64,000 bases of DNA from Mollicutes bacterium Phil14. Lineage in GTDB: Bacteria > Bacillota_I > Bacilli_A > ML615J-28 > CAG-698. Positions within the stretch are counted from its first letter, which is position 1; every line of letters starts with the position of its first letter. The DNA lies in contig MSHB01000017.1 of NCBI GenBank assembly GCA_001940985.1, forward strand, positions 1 through 64,000, written 5' to 3'. This document shows, piece after piece, positions 16,881-27,700 of the stretch. The notes under the pieces are model-generated. The model made no database searches and had not been told where the DNA came from. It saw only the letters and a list, made by a program, of their open reading frames with translations. The translations under genes and the position numbers were made by a program.

Positions 16881-18761
16881 TTATTTTAGAGCTCTAATTG
16901 CATTTAATACAGCTATAATCATTACACCAACATCTGCAAAAATTGCTACCCACATATTGGCAATACCGATTGCTCCCAAAGCAAGGCAAACAAATTTAAC
17001 CAAAAATGAGAAAATTATATTTTCATATACTATTGAAATACACTTTCGAGAGATTTTAATTCCTTTTACTATCTTCAAAGGATCATCATCCATTAAAACT
17101 ACATCAGCAGCTTCGATTGCGGCATCGCTTCCAAGTGCCCCCATAGCAATTCCAATATCTGCTCTAGCAAGCACAGGAGCATCATTTATACCATCACCAA
17201 CGAAAGCCAATTTGCTTTTTGCTGGTTTTTCTTTTAAAAGCTTTTCAACTTGCACTACTTTATCAGCTGGTAATAATTCATAATGAACTTCATCAAGTCC
17301 TAAATCATTAGCTACACTTTCAGCAACCTTTTTAGCATCACCTGTAAGCATAACAGTTTTTTCTACACCTAAGTTTTTAAGAGCAGCAATTGCAGTTCTT
17401 GAATTAGGTTTTTCAATATCTGATATAACAATGTGACCAGCATATTCATCATCAATTGCTACATGGATAATTGTTCCAATTGAATGACAATCATTATATT
17501 CAATATTAAGACTATTCATTAATTTAGTATTACCAATTGCAATAGTTAAGTTATCTACTTTAGCAATTAGTCCTTCACCACTAATTTCTTTAATATCTTT
17601 GACTCTAGTTTTATCAATCTTCTTACCATATGCTCTTTGTAAACTTTTAGCAATAGGGTGAGATGAATAACTTTCAGCTGTAGCAGCATATTCTAATAAT
17701 TCGGATTCTTTAATCTCACTATGATGAATTCCATTTACTTCAAATACACCTTTAGTTAAAGTTCCAGTTTTATCGAAAACAACAACTTTTGTTTTTGATA
17801 AAGTTTCTAGATAATTAGATCCTTTAATTAAGACACCATTGCGACTAGCACCACCTAAACCAGCAAAAAAGCTTAAAGGTATGCTAATGACTAAGGCACA
17901 TGGGCAACTAATAACTAAAAATGTTAGTGCTCTGTAAACCCAAGTTGACCAGTTTGCATCATTAGATAAAATAATATTAAATACTGGTGGCAATATTGCT
18001 AAAGCTAAAGCTGAAAGACAAACAGCAGGAGTATATATTCTAGCAAATTTAGAAATAAAATCTTCTGATTTAGATTTTCTAGAACTAGCATTTTCAACTA
18101 GATCAAGAATTTTAGCTGCTGTTGATTCGCTATATTCTTTAGTAGTTTTAATTCTTAGTACACCAGTCATATTGATGCAACCACTAATAACATCATCACC
18201 GGTGCTAACTTCTTTTGGTAAACTTTCACCAGTTAAGGCACTAGTATTAAGAGTAGAAGTACCACTTACAATTCTTCCATCAAGAGGAATTTTTTCACCT
18301 GGTTTTACTACAATTGTACTACCAACTTTAACTTCTTCGGGACTAACTTGAGTTAATTCATTATTAACTTCAATATTGGCATAGTCTGGTCTAATATCCA
18401 TAAGGGCAGTTATGCTCTTTCTACTTTTACCAACAGCAATGTTTTGGAATAATTCACCTATTTGGTATAAAAGCATAACCATAATTGCTTCGTTATAATC
18501 ACCATCTTTTTCATTTTTATATATGGTAAGGGCAATGGCACCAATAGTGGCAACTGCCATTAAAAAGTTTTCATCAAAGACATTACCATGAATAATTCCT
18601 AAAAAAGCTTTTCTTAGAATATCATATCCAATTATTAAGTAGGCGATTAGTGATAAGACTGTTTTTAAAATCAAACTTTCTATTGGAATAACATTAATAA
18701 GTAGTAACATTACTCCAGAAATAATGATTCTTATTAATACTTTTTTTTGTTTTTTGTTCAT
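16881..18761 (-). CDS. Heavy-metal P1B-type ATPase (Zn/Cd/Pb type)
   Basis: SCPCALVISIP, DKTGTLTKG, GDGINDAPVLARADIGIAMG. Confidence 0.9.
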   Translation of the reverse strand: MNKKQKKVLIRIIISGVMLLLINVIPIESLILKTVLSLIAYLIIGYDILRKAFLGIIHGNVFDENFLMAVATIGAIALTIYKNEKDGDYNEAIMVMLLYQIGELFQNIAVGKSRKSITALMDIRPDYANIEVNNELTQVSPEEVKVGSTIVVKPGEKIPLDGRIVSGTSTLNTSALTGESLPKEVSTGDDVISGCINMTGVLRIKTTKEYSESTAAKILDLVENASSRKSKSEDFISKFARIYTPAVCLSALALAILPPVFNIILSNDANWSTWVYRALTFLVISCPCALVISIPLSFFAGLGGASRNGVLIKGSNYLETLSKTKVVVFDKTGTLTKGVFEVNGIHHSEIKESELLEYAATAESYSSHPIAKSLQRAYGKKIDKTRVKDIKEISGEGLIAKVDNLTIAIGNTKLMNSLNIEYNDCHSIGTIIHVAIDDEYAGHIVISDIEKPNSRTAIAALKNLGVEKTVMLTGDAKKVAESVANDLGLDEVHYELLPADKVVQVEKLLKEKPAKSKLAFVGDGINDAPVLARADIGIAMGALGSDAAIEAADVVLMDDDPLKIVKGIKISRKCISIVYENIIFSFLVKFVCLALGAIGIANMWVAIFADVGVMIIAVLNAIRALK

Positions 18762-18777
18762 CCGATATCCCCATAGC

Positions 18778-18996
18778 TTACAATTCTATTTCACAATCAG
18801 GTTCAATCTTCTTGCAAGCTTTTAAAACATTTTTCATTACTTTTTTGTCATTGACATTTTCTTCAAATTCAACAACCATTTTTTGCATCATAAAGTTAAC
18901 GGTGGCATTAGCAACGCCTTCAGTCTTCTTTGCAGCATTTTCCATAAGATTTGCACAGTTAGCGCAATCAACATCAATTTGATAAGTTCTTTTCAT
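18778..18996 (-). CDS. Heavy-metal-associated (HMA) domain protein
   Basis: DVDCANCANLMENAAKKTEGVANATVNFMMQKMVVEF. Confidence 0.85.
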   Translation of the reverse strand: MKRTYQIDVDCANCANLMENAAKKTEGVANATVNFMMQKMVVEFEENVNDKKVMKNVLKACKKIEPDCEIEL

Positions 18997-19039
18997 ATTT
19001 TTTTACCCTTTCAATTATTAATTTCTAAACAATCAAACG

Positions 19040-19057
19040 ATTAAACACTTGTTTAAT
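19040..19057. promoter_or_regulatory. Perfect inverted repeat, candidate metalloregulator operator
   Basis: ATTAAACA-CT-TGTTTAAT between the divergent HMA/ATPase and ArsR-type genes. Confidence 0.55.
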
Positions 19058-19171
19058 TATTACATTAATAGTATAATAGAAAAGGAGGAAAAAAGCAACT
19101 ATTTTACACCTCTTTTACTAAAAGGGGCAAAAAGTTTGCTAAAAAGAATAAAGAAAATTTGGAGGAAAAAT

Positions 19172-19888
19172 ATGTCTGAATTAGAATTGCCACATGATCA
19201 TGGCTCACATAGAAGTATTGATTATATTGAGAAAGAATTAGAAAAAACGGAGAGTTTTGCAATCGTTTCTGAAGTCTTTAAGAAGCTTTCAGATATGACG
19301 AGAATAAGAATTTTTTGGTTGCTTTGCCATATGGAAGAATGCGTAATTAATATCTCTGCTTTACTTAAAATTTCTAGTCCCGCAACTTCACATCATTTGC
19401 GTACACTTAAGGAGGGAAATCTCATAACATTCCGCCGAGAAGGAAAAGAAGTATATTATAGAGCAGCTGACACAGAAGAAGCCCAACTTTTACATAAAAT
19501 GATTGAAAGAGTGATGGAAATATCATGTCCTAAAAATACTAATAGTAATAATTTGAATCAATCACAATATGATATAATGGAAAACGTGCATACTTATTTA
19601 ACTGAACACTTAAGTGAAAGAATAACAATAGAAGAACTATCAAGAAAGTTTTTGATGAATCCAACAACCTTAAAACAAGTGTTTAAAAATATTTATGGTA
19701 ATTCTATAGCTGCCCATATTAAAGAACATAGAATGGAAAAGGCGGCAGAACTTTTGCGAGAAACAGATGAAAGTATTTTAGAAGCGGCACAAGAAGTTGG
19801 ATATGAAAGTCAAAGCAAATTTAGTGAGGCATTTAAAGAACATTTTAATATGCTACCAAAAGAATACAGGAAAGAAAAGAAAAAATAA
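19172..19888 (+). CDS. Fused ArsR/SmtB-type plus AraC-type HTH regulator
   Basis: ArsR wHTH (FKKLSDMTRIRIFWLLCHMEECVINISALLKISSPATSHHLRTLKEGNLITFRREGKEVYYR) followed by an AraC HTH (ITIEELSRKFLMNPTTLKQVFKNIYGNSIAAHIKEHRMEKAAELLRETDESILEAAQEVGYESQSKFSEAFKEHF). Confidence 0.85.
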   Translation: MSELELPHDHGSHRSIDYIEKELEKTESFAIVSEVFKKLSDMTRIRIFWLLCHMEECVINISALLKISSPATSHHLRTLKEGNLITFRREGKEVYYRAADTEEAQLLHKMIERVMEISCPKNTNSNNLNQSQYDIMENVHTYLTEHLSERITIEELSRKFLMNPTTLKQVFKNIYGNSIAAHIKEHRMEKAAELLRETDESILEAAQEVGYESQSKFSEAFKEHFNMLPKEYRKEKKK

Positions 19889-20028
19889 TTTGTATGTTAT
19901 GATTATTACTGCCAAATTAATATTGTCCTATTAAGTAAACAATGGTATAATAAGTTGTTAGAGATAATATGTAGAAAAATGTAGAATTTAAAATTGGAAT
20001 GATTGTATTGTAGCTTAGGAGTGAGATT

Positions 20029-21216
20029 ATGGAAATGAATGAAGTAGGTTTGGATAATGGACTTAACACATTTGAAAAAAATATATTGAAAACCAAATAC
20101 CATACTGAAAGTAAATATGATTTTGTGATAAAAAACAATTTGAAATTTGCATGGATTATTGCGACTATCGTTATTGTAATAAATTCATTTTGGTTAATTG
20201 TTAGGGAAAGATTTGAATCTTTTGCCATACCAAAAGAACCAATTGTATATTTTTCCTTGTTATTTCAAATTGTATTATCAGTTGTATTATTAATTATGTC
20301 ATTATGTTATAAGAAGATAACAAATATTGCAGTTGTAAGACATTTGTTTTTATTTTACTATTTGTATTTGATTTATGCAGTGACTATAATTGTTATTTCA
20401 GAGTATAATTTAGCTTATGAAAATGGAGTCCCCGATAGATATATTGGTTTATCTTTAATTACATTTTATTTGTTTATAATAGTTGCTTTACCAATGCCAA
20501 AAATCAGTTATGGGATGGTAATCATTTCAGCTTTGATTTTAAGTTTGGTAGTGCAATTTATTGTGATTAAAGATGCCCCATATTCACTTATTGTTCATAC
20601 AGTTTTAAAAATATGTTTAATAGCGGGATACTTTGCATTTAGAAAATATAATATAAACTTAGCTTTGAAAAATTACGAAATAGTTAAATTAAATAATCAA
20701 TTATTAGTTTCTTCATATGTTGACTTTTTAACAAATGTTATGAATAGAAGAGCTCTAGATACATATTGGGAATGGCTATGTGATAATGATGATGTTGAAA
20801 ATGTTGGTATAATATTATTTGATATAGATTATTTTAAAAGTTATAATGATACATATTCTCATCGCAATGGTGATAATATTTTAAGAAAAATAAGTGCTAT
20901 AACTATGGATATGCTTGATAGTGAAAAAAACTTATTGTTTAGATATGGTGGAGAAGAATTCATTATAGTTTTTGTTAACACAACAAAAAAAGAACTTTTA
21001 GATTTTGTATTTGAACTTAAAAAAAGAGTATATGAAGAAAAAATATACCGTGCTGATGTAAGTGAATTTGACAGAATCACTATAACTTGTGGCTGTGGAA
21101 TAATTAAAAAAGAAGATATGGATAAATCAGATTATATTACTAATTCTGATAAACAGTTATATGTTGGAAAAAGAAATAATAGGAATTGTGTTGTGTTTGA
21201 TGAAGAAATATTTTAG
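20029..21216 (+). CDS. Membrane diguanylate cyclase (GGDEF)
   Basis: Multiple N-terminal TM helices; LFDIDYFKSYNDTYSHRNGDNILR and RYGGEEF. Confidence 0.9.
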   Translation: MEMNEVGLDNGLNTFEKNILKTKYHTESKYDFVIKNNLKFAWIIATIVIVINSFWLIVRERFESFAIPKEPIVYFSLLFQIVLSVVLLIMSLCYKKITNIAVVRHLFLFYYLYLIYAVTIIVISEYNLAYENGVPDRYIGLSLITFYLFIIVALPMPKISYGMVIISALILSLVVQFIVIKDAPYSLIVHTVLKICLIAGYFAFRKYNINLALKNYEIVKLNNQLLVSSYVDFLTNVMNRRALDTYWEWLCDNDDVENVGIILFDIDYFKSYNDTYSHRNGDNILRKISAITMDMLDSEKNLLFRYGGEEFIIVFVNTTKKELLDFVFELKKRVYEEKIYRADVSEFDRITITCGCGIIKKEDMDKSDYITNSDKQLYVGKRNNRNCVVFDEEIF

Positions 21217-21231
21217 ATAATTAACTTTTAT

Positions 21232-21257
21232 AGACGAATATTTATTCGTCTTTTTTT
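21232..21257. terminator. Rho-independent terminator
   Basis: AGACGAATA-TT-TATTCGTCT plus T-run. Confidence 0.75.
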
Positions 21258-21273
21258 ATATATAAAAATCCCC

Positions 21274-22551
21274 TTAGTAAAAACTAAAGGGATATTTATT
21301 AATCAGATTATTAATTTTATTATTTATTTTACCTTTGAATATAGCACCATCATCATTATATAAAACTGAATAATCAATGGCATTTTTCTTTATTACATCT
21401 AGAACAGAAAAATCAGAGTAAGGAAATTTTAAAGTTACTAAATGATACTCTTTAAATAATTCATCGGTAATAAAACTAATTAATCTTTCAATATTAACAT
21501 CATTTTTGGCGCTAATTGTAATTGATGGAAAATATTTTTGGGGTATGAAAAAATATCCATCATTAAGGTCTGTTTTATTAAAAGCATAAATTATAGGAAT
21601 ATTTTCTACACCTAAATCTTTTAAAACATTATTTGTTGTTTCAATTTGACTTTCAAAATGAGGATTGCTTGAATCAACAACATGGATAATTAAATCTGAT
21701 TCTTTAATTTCTTCAAGTGTTGATTTGAATGATTCAACAAGATGATGAGGAAGTTTACTAACAAAGCCAACTGTATCAGTTAATAAAAAGTGAGCATTGT
21801 TGTTAGTCATAATCGAACGAGTTGAAGTTTCAAGAGTTGCAAAAAGCATATCCTTTTCTAAAACTTCTTTATTAGCATTAGCTATTTCTTTTGAATGCTT
21901 TAAAATTGCGTTAAGAGTAGATGACTTTCCACTATTAGTATACCCAACAAGACTTACGACTTTTACTTCGTTTTTCTCTCTTCTGACTCTTTGCTGTTTC
22001 CTTAACTTTGTTAACTCTTCTAATTCTTTCTTTAGGGCAACAATCTTATCTGTTGTTAATCTTCTGTCAAGTTCAAGTTTCTTTTCACCGCTTCCACGAC
22101 CATGAGCAAACCCACCACCAGTTCCACGTTGTCTAGATAGTCCAGCTCTAAGACCAGTAAGTCTTGGTAAAAGATAATCTAAAGATGCAATTTCCACTTG
22201 TAGTTGGGCTTCCTTAGTTTTTGCTCTACGTTTAAAGATTTCAAGAATTATAAATGTTCTATCGTAAATTGTGATTTCTAAAGCTTTTTCTAAATTAGAT
22301 ATTTGTGATGGTAATAATTCATCGTTAAAAATAACACAATCAGCGTCTAAACTTTGAATAGCTATTTTGATTTCATCAATTTTTCCTTTTCCAACATATG
22401 TTCTCTTGTCAAATGTTTCTTTATTTTGAGTGACAACATCTAATACTTCGATTTCACAAGCAAAGCAAAGATTTTTAAGTTCTTCAATTTCTTCTAAAAA
22501 CAGACGAGAATCATCAATTGTATTAACGCCAACAATTATACCTTTTTCCAT
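21274..22551 (-). CDS. hflX: GTPase HflX
   Basis: GTGGGFAHGRGSGEKKLELDRR and G1 SLVGYTNSGKSSTLNAI. Confidence 0.93.
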   Translation of the reverse strand: MEKGIIVGVNTIDDSRLFLEEIEELKNLCFACEIEVLDVVTQNKETFDKRTYVGKGKIDEIKIAIQSLDADCVIFNDELLPSQISNLEKALEITIYDRTFIILEIFKRRAKTKEAQLQVEIASLDYLLPRLTGLRAGLSRQRGTGGGFAHGRGSGEKKLELDRRLTTDKIVALKKELEELTKLRKQQRVRREKNEVKVVSLVGYTNSGKSSTLNAILKHSKEIANANKEVLEKDMLFATLETSTRSIMTNNNAHFLLTDTVGFVSKLPHHLVESFKSTLEEIKESDLIIHVVDSSNPHFESQIETTNNVLKDLGVENIPIIYAFNKTDLNDGYFFIPQKYFPSITISAKNDVNIERLISFITDELFKEYHLVTLKFPYSDFSVLDVIKKNAIDYSVLYNDDGAIFKGKINNKINNLINKYPFSFY

Positions 22552-22674
22552 GAAATCACCTCTAGTATATTATAGCATATAAATTTTCTACTTACAAAGC
22601 TTTTTATATTTGTGGGTAAAAAAACAAACTAATAATCATATAATATTATAGTTGAATAAAAACAGGAGGATATT

Positions 22675-24663
22675 TTGTTTGAAAAATTTAGTTTGCTTCT
22701 TCAAAAAAAACTTGAAGAGGTAAAAGAAGAATTTAAATCATGGGGGATATATCAATTAGGAACAGAAGGAATACTCTACACTTTATTAAGTTTAGAAAAT
22801 TCTGTTTGCAAGCACCTTTTTTTAGTGTTAGGAAATGAGGAAAAAGTTGTCGCAGTAAAAGAAAAAATAAGAGAATCATACTATTTAAGAAAAGATAATA
22901 AAGAGTATACAGCTAAATTTCTTGAGGTCATAGAAAGTGCTGAAAAAATAGCCTTAGCTGATGAAAGTGAACTGATTTATGATGAACATTTATTGTATTC
23001 ATTATTAATGGTTAAAAACAGTGTTGCGGTAAGCATAATAAAAAATGTAGGAATATCACTTGATGAAATATTAGATAGTGTAAAAAACATTTTTGAATTA
23101 GACAACTATGAATATGAAGAAAATGCATATTTAATAGATTTAAGCAAGGAAGCAGAAAAAGGAAAACTTAATACCTTCATTGGTAGAAAAAAATATTTAG
23201 ATAAAGTAATAATGGTGCTTTCAAAGAAACAAAAGAATAACCCAATGCTTATTGGTAATGCGGGAGTGGGTAAAAGTGCTTTAGTTGAAGGCGTAGCTTT
23301 AGAATATTTAAAAATAGATAAAGATATCAAAATATATCGACTTGATATAGGCGGTCTATTAGCAGGAACAAAATACCGAGGAGATTTAGAAGAAAGACTA
23401 GTGGAAGTAATTGAAAGAGTAAAAGGAGAAAAAACAATATTATTCATTGATGAAATACATAATATTATTGGAAATAATACAAATGAGAGTTCCCTTGATA
23501 TAGCTAATATTTTAAAACCAATTTTAGCTAGAAATGAAATAAAATGTATTGGCGCTACAACACTTGATGAATATTATAAATATATCGCTAAAGACAAAGC
23601 TTTATCAAGGAGATTTCAAAACATATTTATCGAAGAACCACAATACGAAGAAATGGTAATGATTTTAAATGGCATCGTAAAAGAATATGAAAAATATTAT
23701 CAAGTAAAGTATTCAAAAGATGTATTAAGAACAATAATTGAAAAAAGCAGTCTCTTAACTAATAGATATTTTCCAGATAAAGCCATAGACATTTTAGATG
23801 AAAGTGGCTTATTAGCAAAAAATAAAAATAGAAATTATGTATCTAAAAATGATGTCAATAGAATAGTTTTTGAACTTTTAGGTATAGATTATATTAAATT
23901 TAAAACAAACATTAATAAAAAACTTAACTTTATGCAACTAAAAAAATATTATCTAGATTATTTTATGCAAATAACAAATAGAAAAACAATTGTTAATATT
24001 TTAATAAATAATGATTTTTTTGAAGAACTATTTGATGATTTAAAACTAATATTTAATATCACTTTTGAAGAAGTAATAAATATTGATTTTTCAGAATATA
24101 CCGATCAACATTATGCATCCAATTTGTTTGGTGCTCCAAGTGGTTATGTAGGATATGAAAATGGAGGTATACTTACTGAACATGTTAATAGATATCCAAT
24201 ATCAGTTGTGATTATTAATAACTTTTCTTTAGCTCATATAATAATAAGAAAACAAATAGAAAATATCTTACGATTAGGAATGATTAATGATGGTAAAGGA
24301 CGAAAGATAAGTTTTAAAAATTGTATTTTTATTTATAAAAAGGAAAATAACGATACTCAAAAAATTGGTTTTAAAACTAATGATACAGCTTATAAAAACA
24401 CCTATAATTATCCATTAGTTGATGAAGTGATAGATTTAAAAAATGCTTTAAAAAATGTAAGCAAAGAAAAGTTAAATTATATAAATAAAATAGTTAAGAA
24501 TTATGAAAAGAATAATTATTCAGTAAAAATAAAAATAAAAAATATAAATGATAAAGATGCAAATGAAATAATAAATATTTTAAAAGACATAAGTATTTTT
24601 AAAAAAGAAAAGATGAACATTGTTAGAAAAAATGACAAAGGAATTATAATTATTGAAAATTAA
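22675..24663 (+). CDS. ClpC/ClpB-like AAA+ protein with degenerate second AAA module
   Basis: Module 1 GNAGVGKSALVEG and ILFIDEIHNI; module 2 retains LFGAPSGYVGYENGGILTEHVNRYPISVVIINNF but lacks Walker A, and Walker B is IINN. Confidence 0.85.
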   Translation: MFEKFSLLLQKKLEEVKEEFKSWGIYQLGTEGILYTLLSLENSVCKHLFLVLGNEEKVVAVKEKIRESYYLRKDNKEYTAKFLEVIESAEKIALADESELIYDEHLLYSLLMVKNSVAVSIIKNVGISLDEILDSVKNIFELDNYEYEENAYLIDLSKEAEKGKLNTFIGRKKYLDKVIMVLSKKQKNNPMLIGNAGVGKSALVEGVALEYLKIDKDIKIYRLDIGGLLAGTKYRGDLEERLVEVIERVKGEKTILFIDEIHNIIGNNTNESSLDIANILKPILARNEIKCIGATTLDEYYKYIAKDKALSRRFQNIFIEEPQYEEMVMILNGIVKEYEKYYQVKYSKDVLRTIIEKSSLLTNRYFPDKAIDILDESGLLAKNKNRNYVSKNDVNRIVFELLGIDYIKFKTNINKKLNFMQLKKYYLDYFMQITNRKTIVNILINNDFFEELFDDLKLIFNITFEEVINIDFSEYTDQHYASNLFGAPSGYVGYENGGILTEHVNRYPISVVIINNFSLAHIIIRKQIENILRLGMINDGKGRKISFKNCIFIYKKENNDTQKIGFKTNDTAYKNTYNYPLVDEVIDLKNALKNVSKEKLNYINKIVKNYEKNNYSVKIKIKNINDKDANEIINILKDISIFKKEKMNIVRKNDKGIIIIEN

Positions 24664-24726
24664 TAAAATAGTTTAAAATAATGTAAGATTGTGTTATAAT
24701 AATATGACGAAATAAGGTAAAAAAAT

Positions 24727-27700
24727 ATGGGTAAAGAAATTAATTTGAGACTTAGTGCAAATAATTTGCATTTGAAAAACATTTTTACAGATGAATACTA
24801 TATTGAATTAGGTAACATTGAAATTTCAGTTATTGAAAGAATTTTAAATAGAGAGCTTATAAGAATTGAAGAAGTTGCTTATTTTCCTATTCAGAATAGA
24901 GGACTTGGGCATAGTACTTTAACTAATGAGGAATTAAAGAACATGTTACCTTATTTATATTTTAAAAACCTAAATGATAAAGATATTAGTAAACAACTTT
25001 TTATTACTTATGGTTTAGTAAAATATAAAAACAATGATAAAGAAGAAATATTCATTCCAATAGTTTTATTGCCAATAAAGTTGTATTATGAAGATGGTCA
25101 ATTATACATTCAGTTAATTTCAAGACCAATTAAGAACCCATTTTTACTTAAAATATTTAATGATAATAGAAACTCAGATTTAATTGTTGATAAGTTAGAT
25201 ACTATCTATGAAATTGATAAGCTATGCATGAGCTTTTCTAAGATAGCACAATTTGAATTGAAATTAGAAAATTATCTTACTTTTGCTTTTGTAAAGAAAA
25301 AAGAAACGATAATTAATCAAAATAAGTTCCAAATGCTTCCAGATAATAGTGAAGAGTATTTTGACAAAATCGTTCCTAATTCAAAAGAAATATATTTTTC
25401 TGATTTGTTGAATAAAAGACAAAGAAAAGCAGTTGTCTCAAGCATGAATGGTAGTAGCTTTTCAATTGTTGGTAGAGGTGGTTGTGGAAAGACAACTACA
25501 TTAAAAAACATATTGGTTAATGCTGTAAATCAAGGAAAAAGAGTATTATATATTTCAAATATGCGTGAAACATTAGATGATGTTGAAACATTTTTAAATG
25601 AGAATAGTTTAAACAGAATAACAGCTAATTTTTCAAAGCCTTACCGCTTCTTATTTGAAGAAAATGATATTATAAAAAAAGAAGATATTAATGATAGCGA
25701 TGTTGTTTCTCTTTATAATGAATTAAAAGAAAAATATAAATTTATAAATGATTTTGAAGAAAAAATGAGCAAACGAATATTTGACTATCGTTTTATAGAT
25801 ATTGTTAATGCTTTAGCAATGGTATCTTTAGAGAAACCAAAATTGTTAGAAATTGATGATTTATCGAATATATATAAAAATGAATATCTTGAAATTGAAA
25901 ACAAACTAACTTTGATTGAAGAATCATTACAGTATATTGATAGTTTCAAAGATAGTATTTGGAAAGAGATTCCAATTATTAATTCTATCAAATATCCAGA
26001 ACAGATAATATCTTTAATAAAGAGGATATATAGATGCTTTGTTTTGTTCGAAGAAGAAAAGAAAGTTCTAGAGAATAAGTTTCTTGTTAAAACTATTGAT
26101 AATTATGCAATGTTGAAAAATGTTATTTATAATCTTGAAAGTTTAAACATTAAAAATGTTCCTGATACATGGAAAGAAGAAGATTTAAGTGCCTTTTCAA
26201 AAGCTCAAGAGGAATATAAGAATCTAAAGAGCGATATATATAGTTACCAAGAATTAGAATATAATTTAGAACACAAGTATTATGAGACAAATGGTATCAA
26301 TATAGATAATGAAGTGAATATTTTGTTTGGCGATTATTATTCTGAAAATGATGCACAGATTATTAATAGTCTTTTAGAAGATAAAAGTAGCATGACGGTT
26401 AGAATAAATTTAGGTATTTATCAAAAAGAGAATTATGAGAAATCTGTTGCTTCTTTAGAAAAATTTATGAATGTTAATTTTCATGAAAGTAGAAGCAATG
26501 AATATATAAAAGAATTATTGAAATTAGCTGACTTTTTAAACGAAAATCATTTTAATCGTCGTTTGATAAACATAGTAAATAATAAACAATTCCATAAGGT
26601 TTATCAACGTGTATTAGAAGCGGTAGATTCAATAACTGAAGCCAATAAGAATATTGAAGCTTTTACTACTGATCATCCTAAAATTACTTTAAGTAGTTTG
26701 AAAGAAATATCAAAAATATTAGATGATTATAATCAACTATCTGAACAAGAGAAAAAAGAAGATACTAAGACTCTAACTCTATTAAAGAAGAGACTAGGAA
26801 ATGGAAGTATAGATAGTCTAGAATTTCAAGTTAAGTCTTATTTCAATAATCTTCGAATATTGAAACGTGAAAAAGAAGAATATTATGATTTGCTTAAGGA
26901 AAAATATATTCCTAATGATAAATCATATGAAAAACTTAAAACTTTAAATGATTATGTATATGGAATAAGAGATAAGAATATTAGAAATGTAATAATCAAG
27001 GTATTGTATAATATAAATGAAAAAGAAGCTGATGGCAATGAAAGTAGAATTTATAAAGTCTTGAATACATTTAAGAAATCTTATTATGAATTAGAAGATT
27101 TAGCCAATGTTTTGAAAAAGTACAATATTGAATTTGATGATAACTGTTTTAATGTTAAAGTTAACCAAATAGAGAAGGCTATAAATTATATTAAAAACCT
27201 TTATCAATCAAATGAAAGAATGAAAAATATTATTAAGAATAAAGATAGTGATTATGTAAATGTAGAGACATATTTACACCTAAAGAAACTTTTGACGGAA
27301 AAGAAGAACTTAAAGCAAAAGCTTGTTAATAATCAAAAGTATATTGAATATTATGGTAATCTTTATTGTGAAGAAAAAACTGATATCACTCTAATTTCAA
27401 GAGTTTTACAAAGCTTCCAATTGTTCTGCGATAACTTTGTGAATGAAAAAGGTTTTTTAAAGTGTTTAAATGAAGAAGAAAATGAAAAACTATTGAATTA
27501 TTTAAATGAATGCAAAAAAGTTAATGATGAAATCAATGAAATTTTCAAATTGTATTGTAGAATATTTAAAGATGGAGTTTCTCGATTCTATTATACAAGT
27601 TTCAAAGATAATGTTGAATATTTAAGACTTTTACAATCATCAAGAAGTGAATTGATACATTACTTATCTATCACAAAAGGACTAAATGTTTTGAACAAAT

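Noticed and set aside
16957-17283. 108-aa plus-strand ORF over the P-type ATPase
   Set aside because: Antisense to conserved ATPase motifs.
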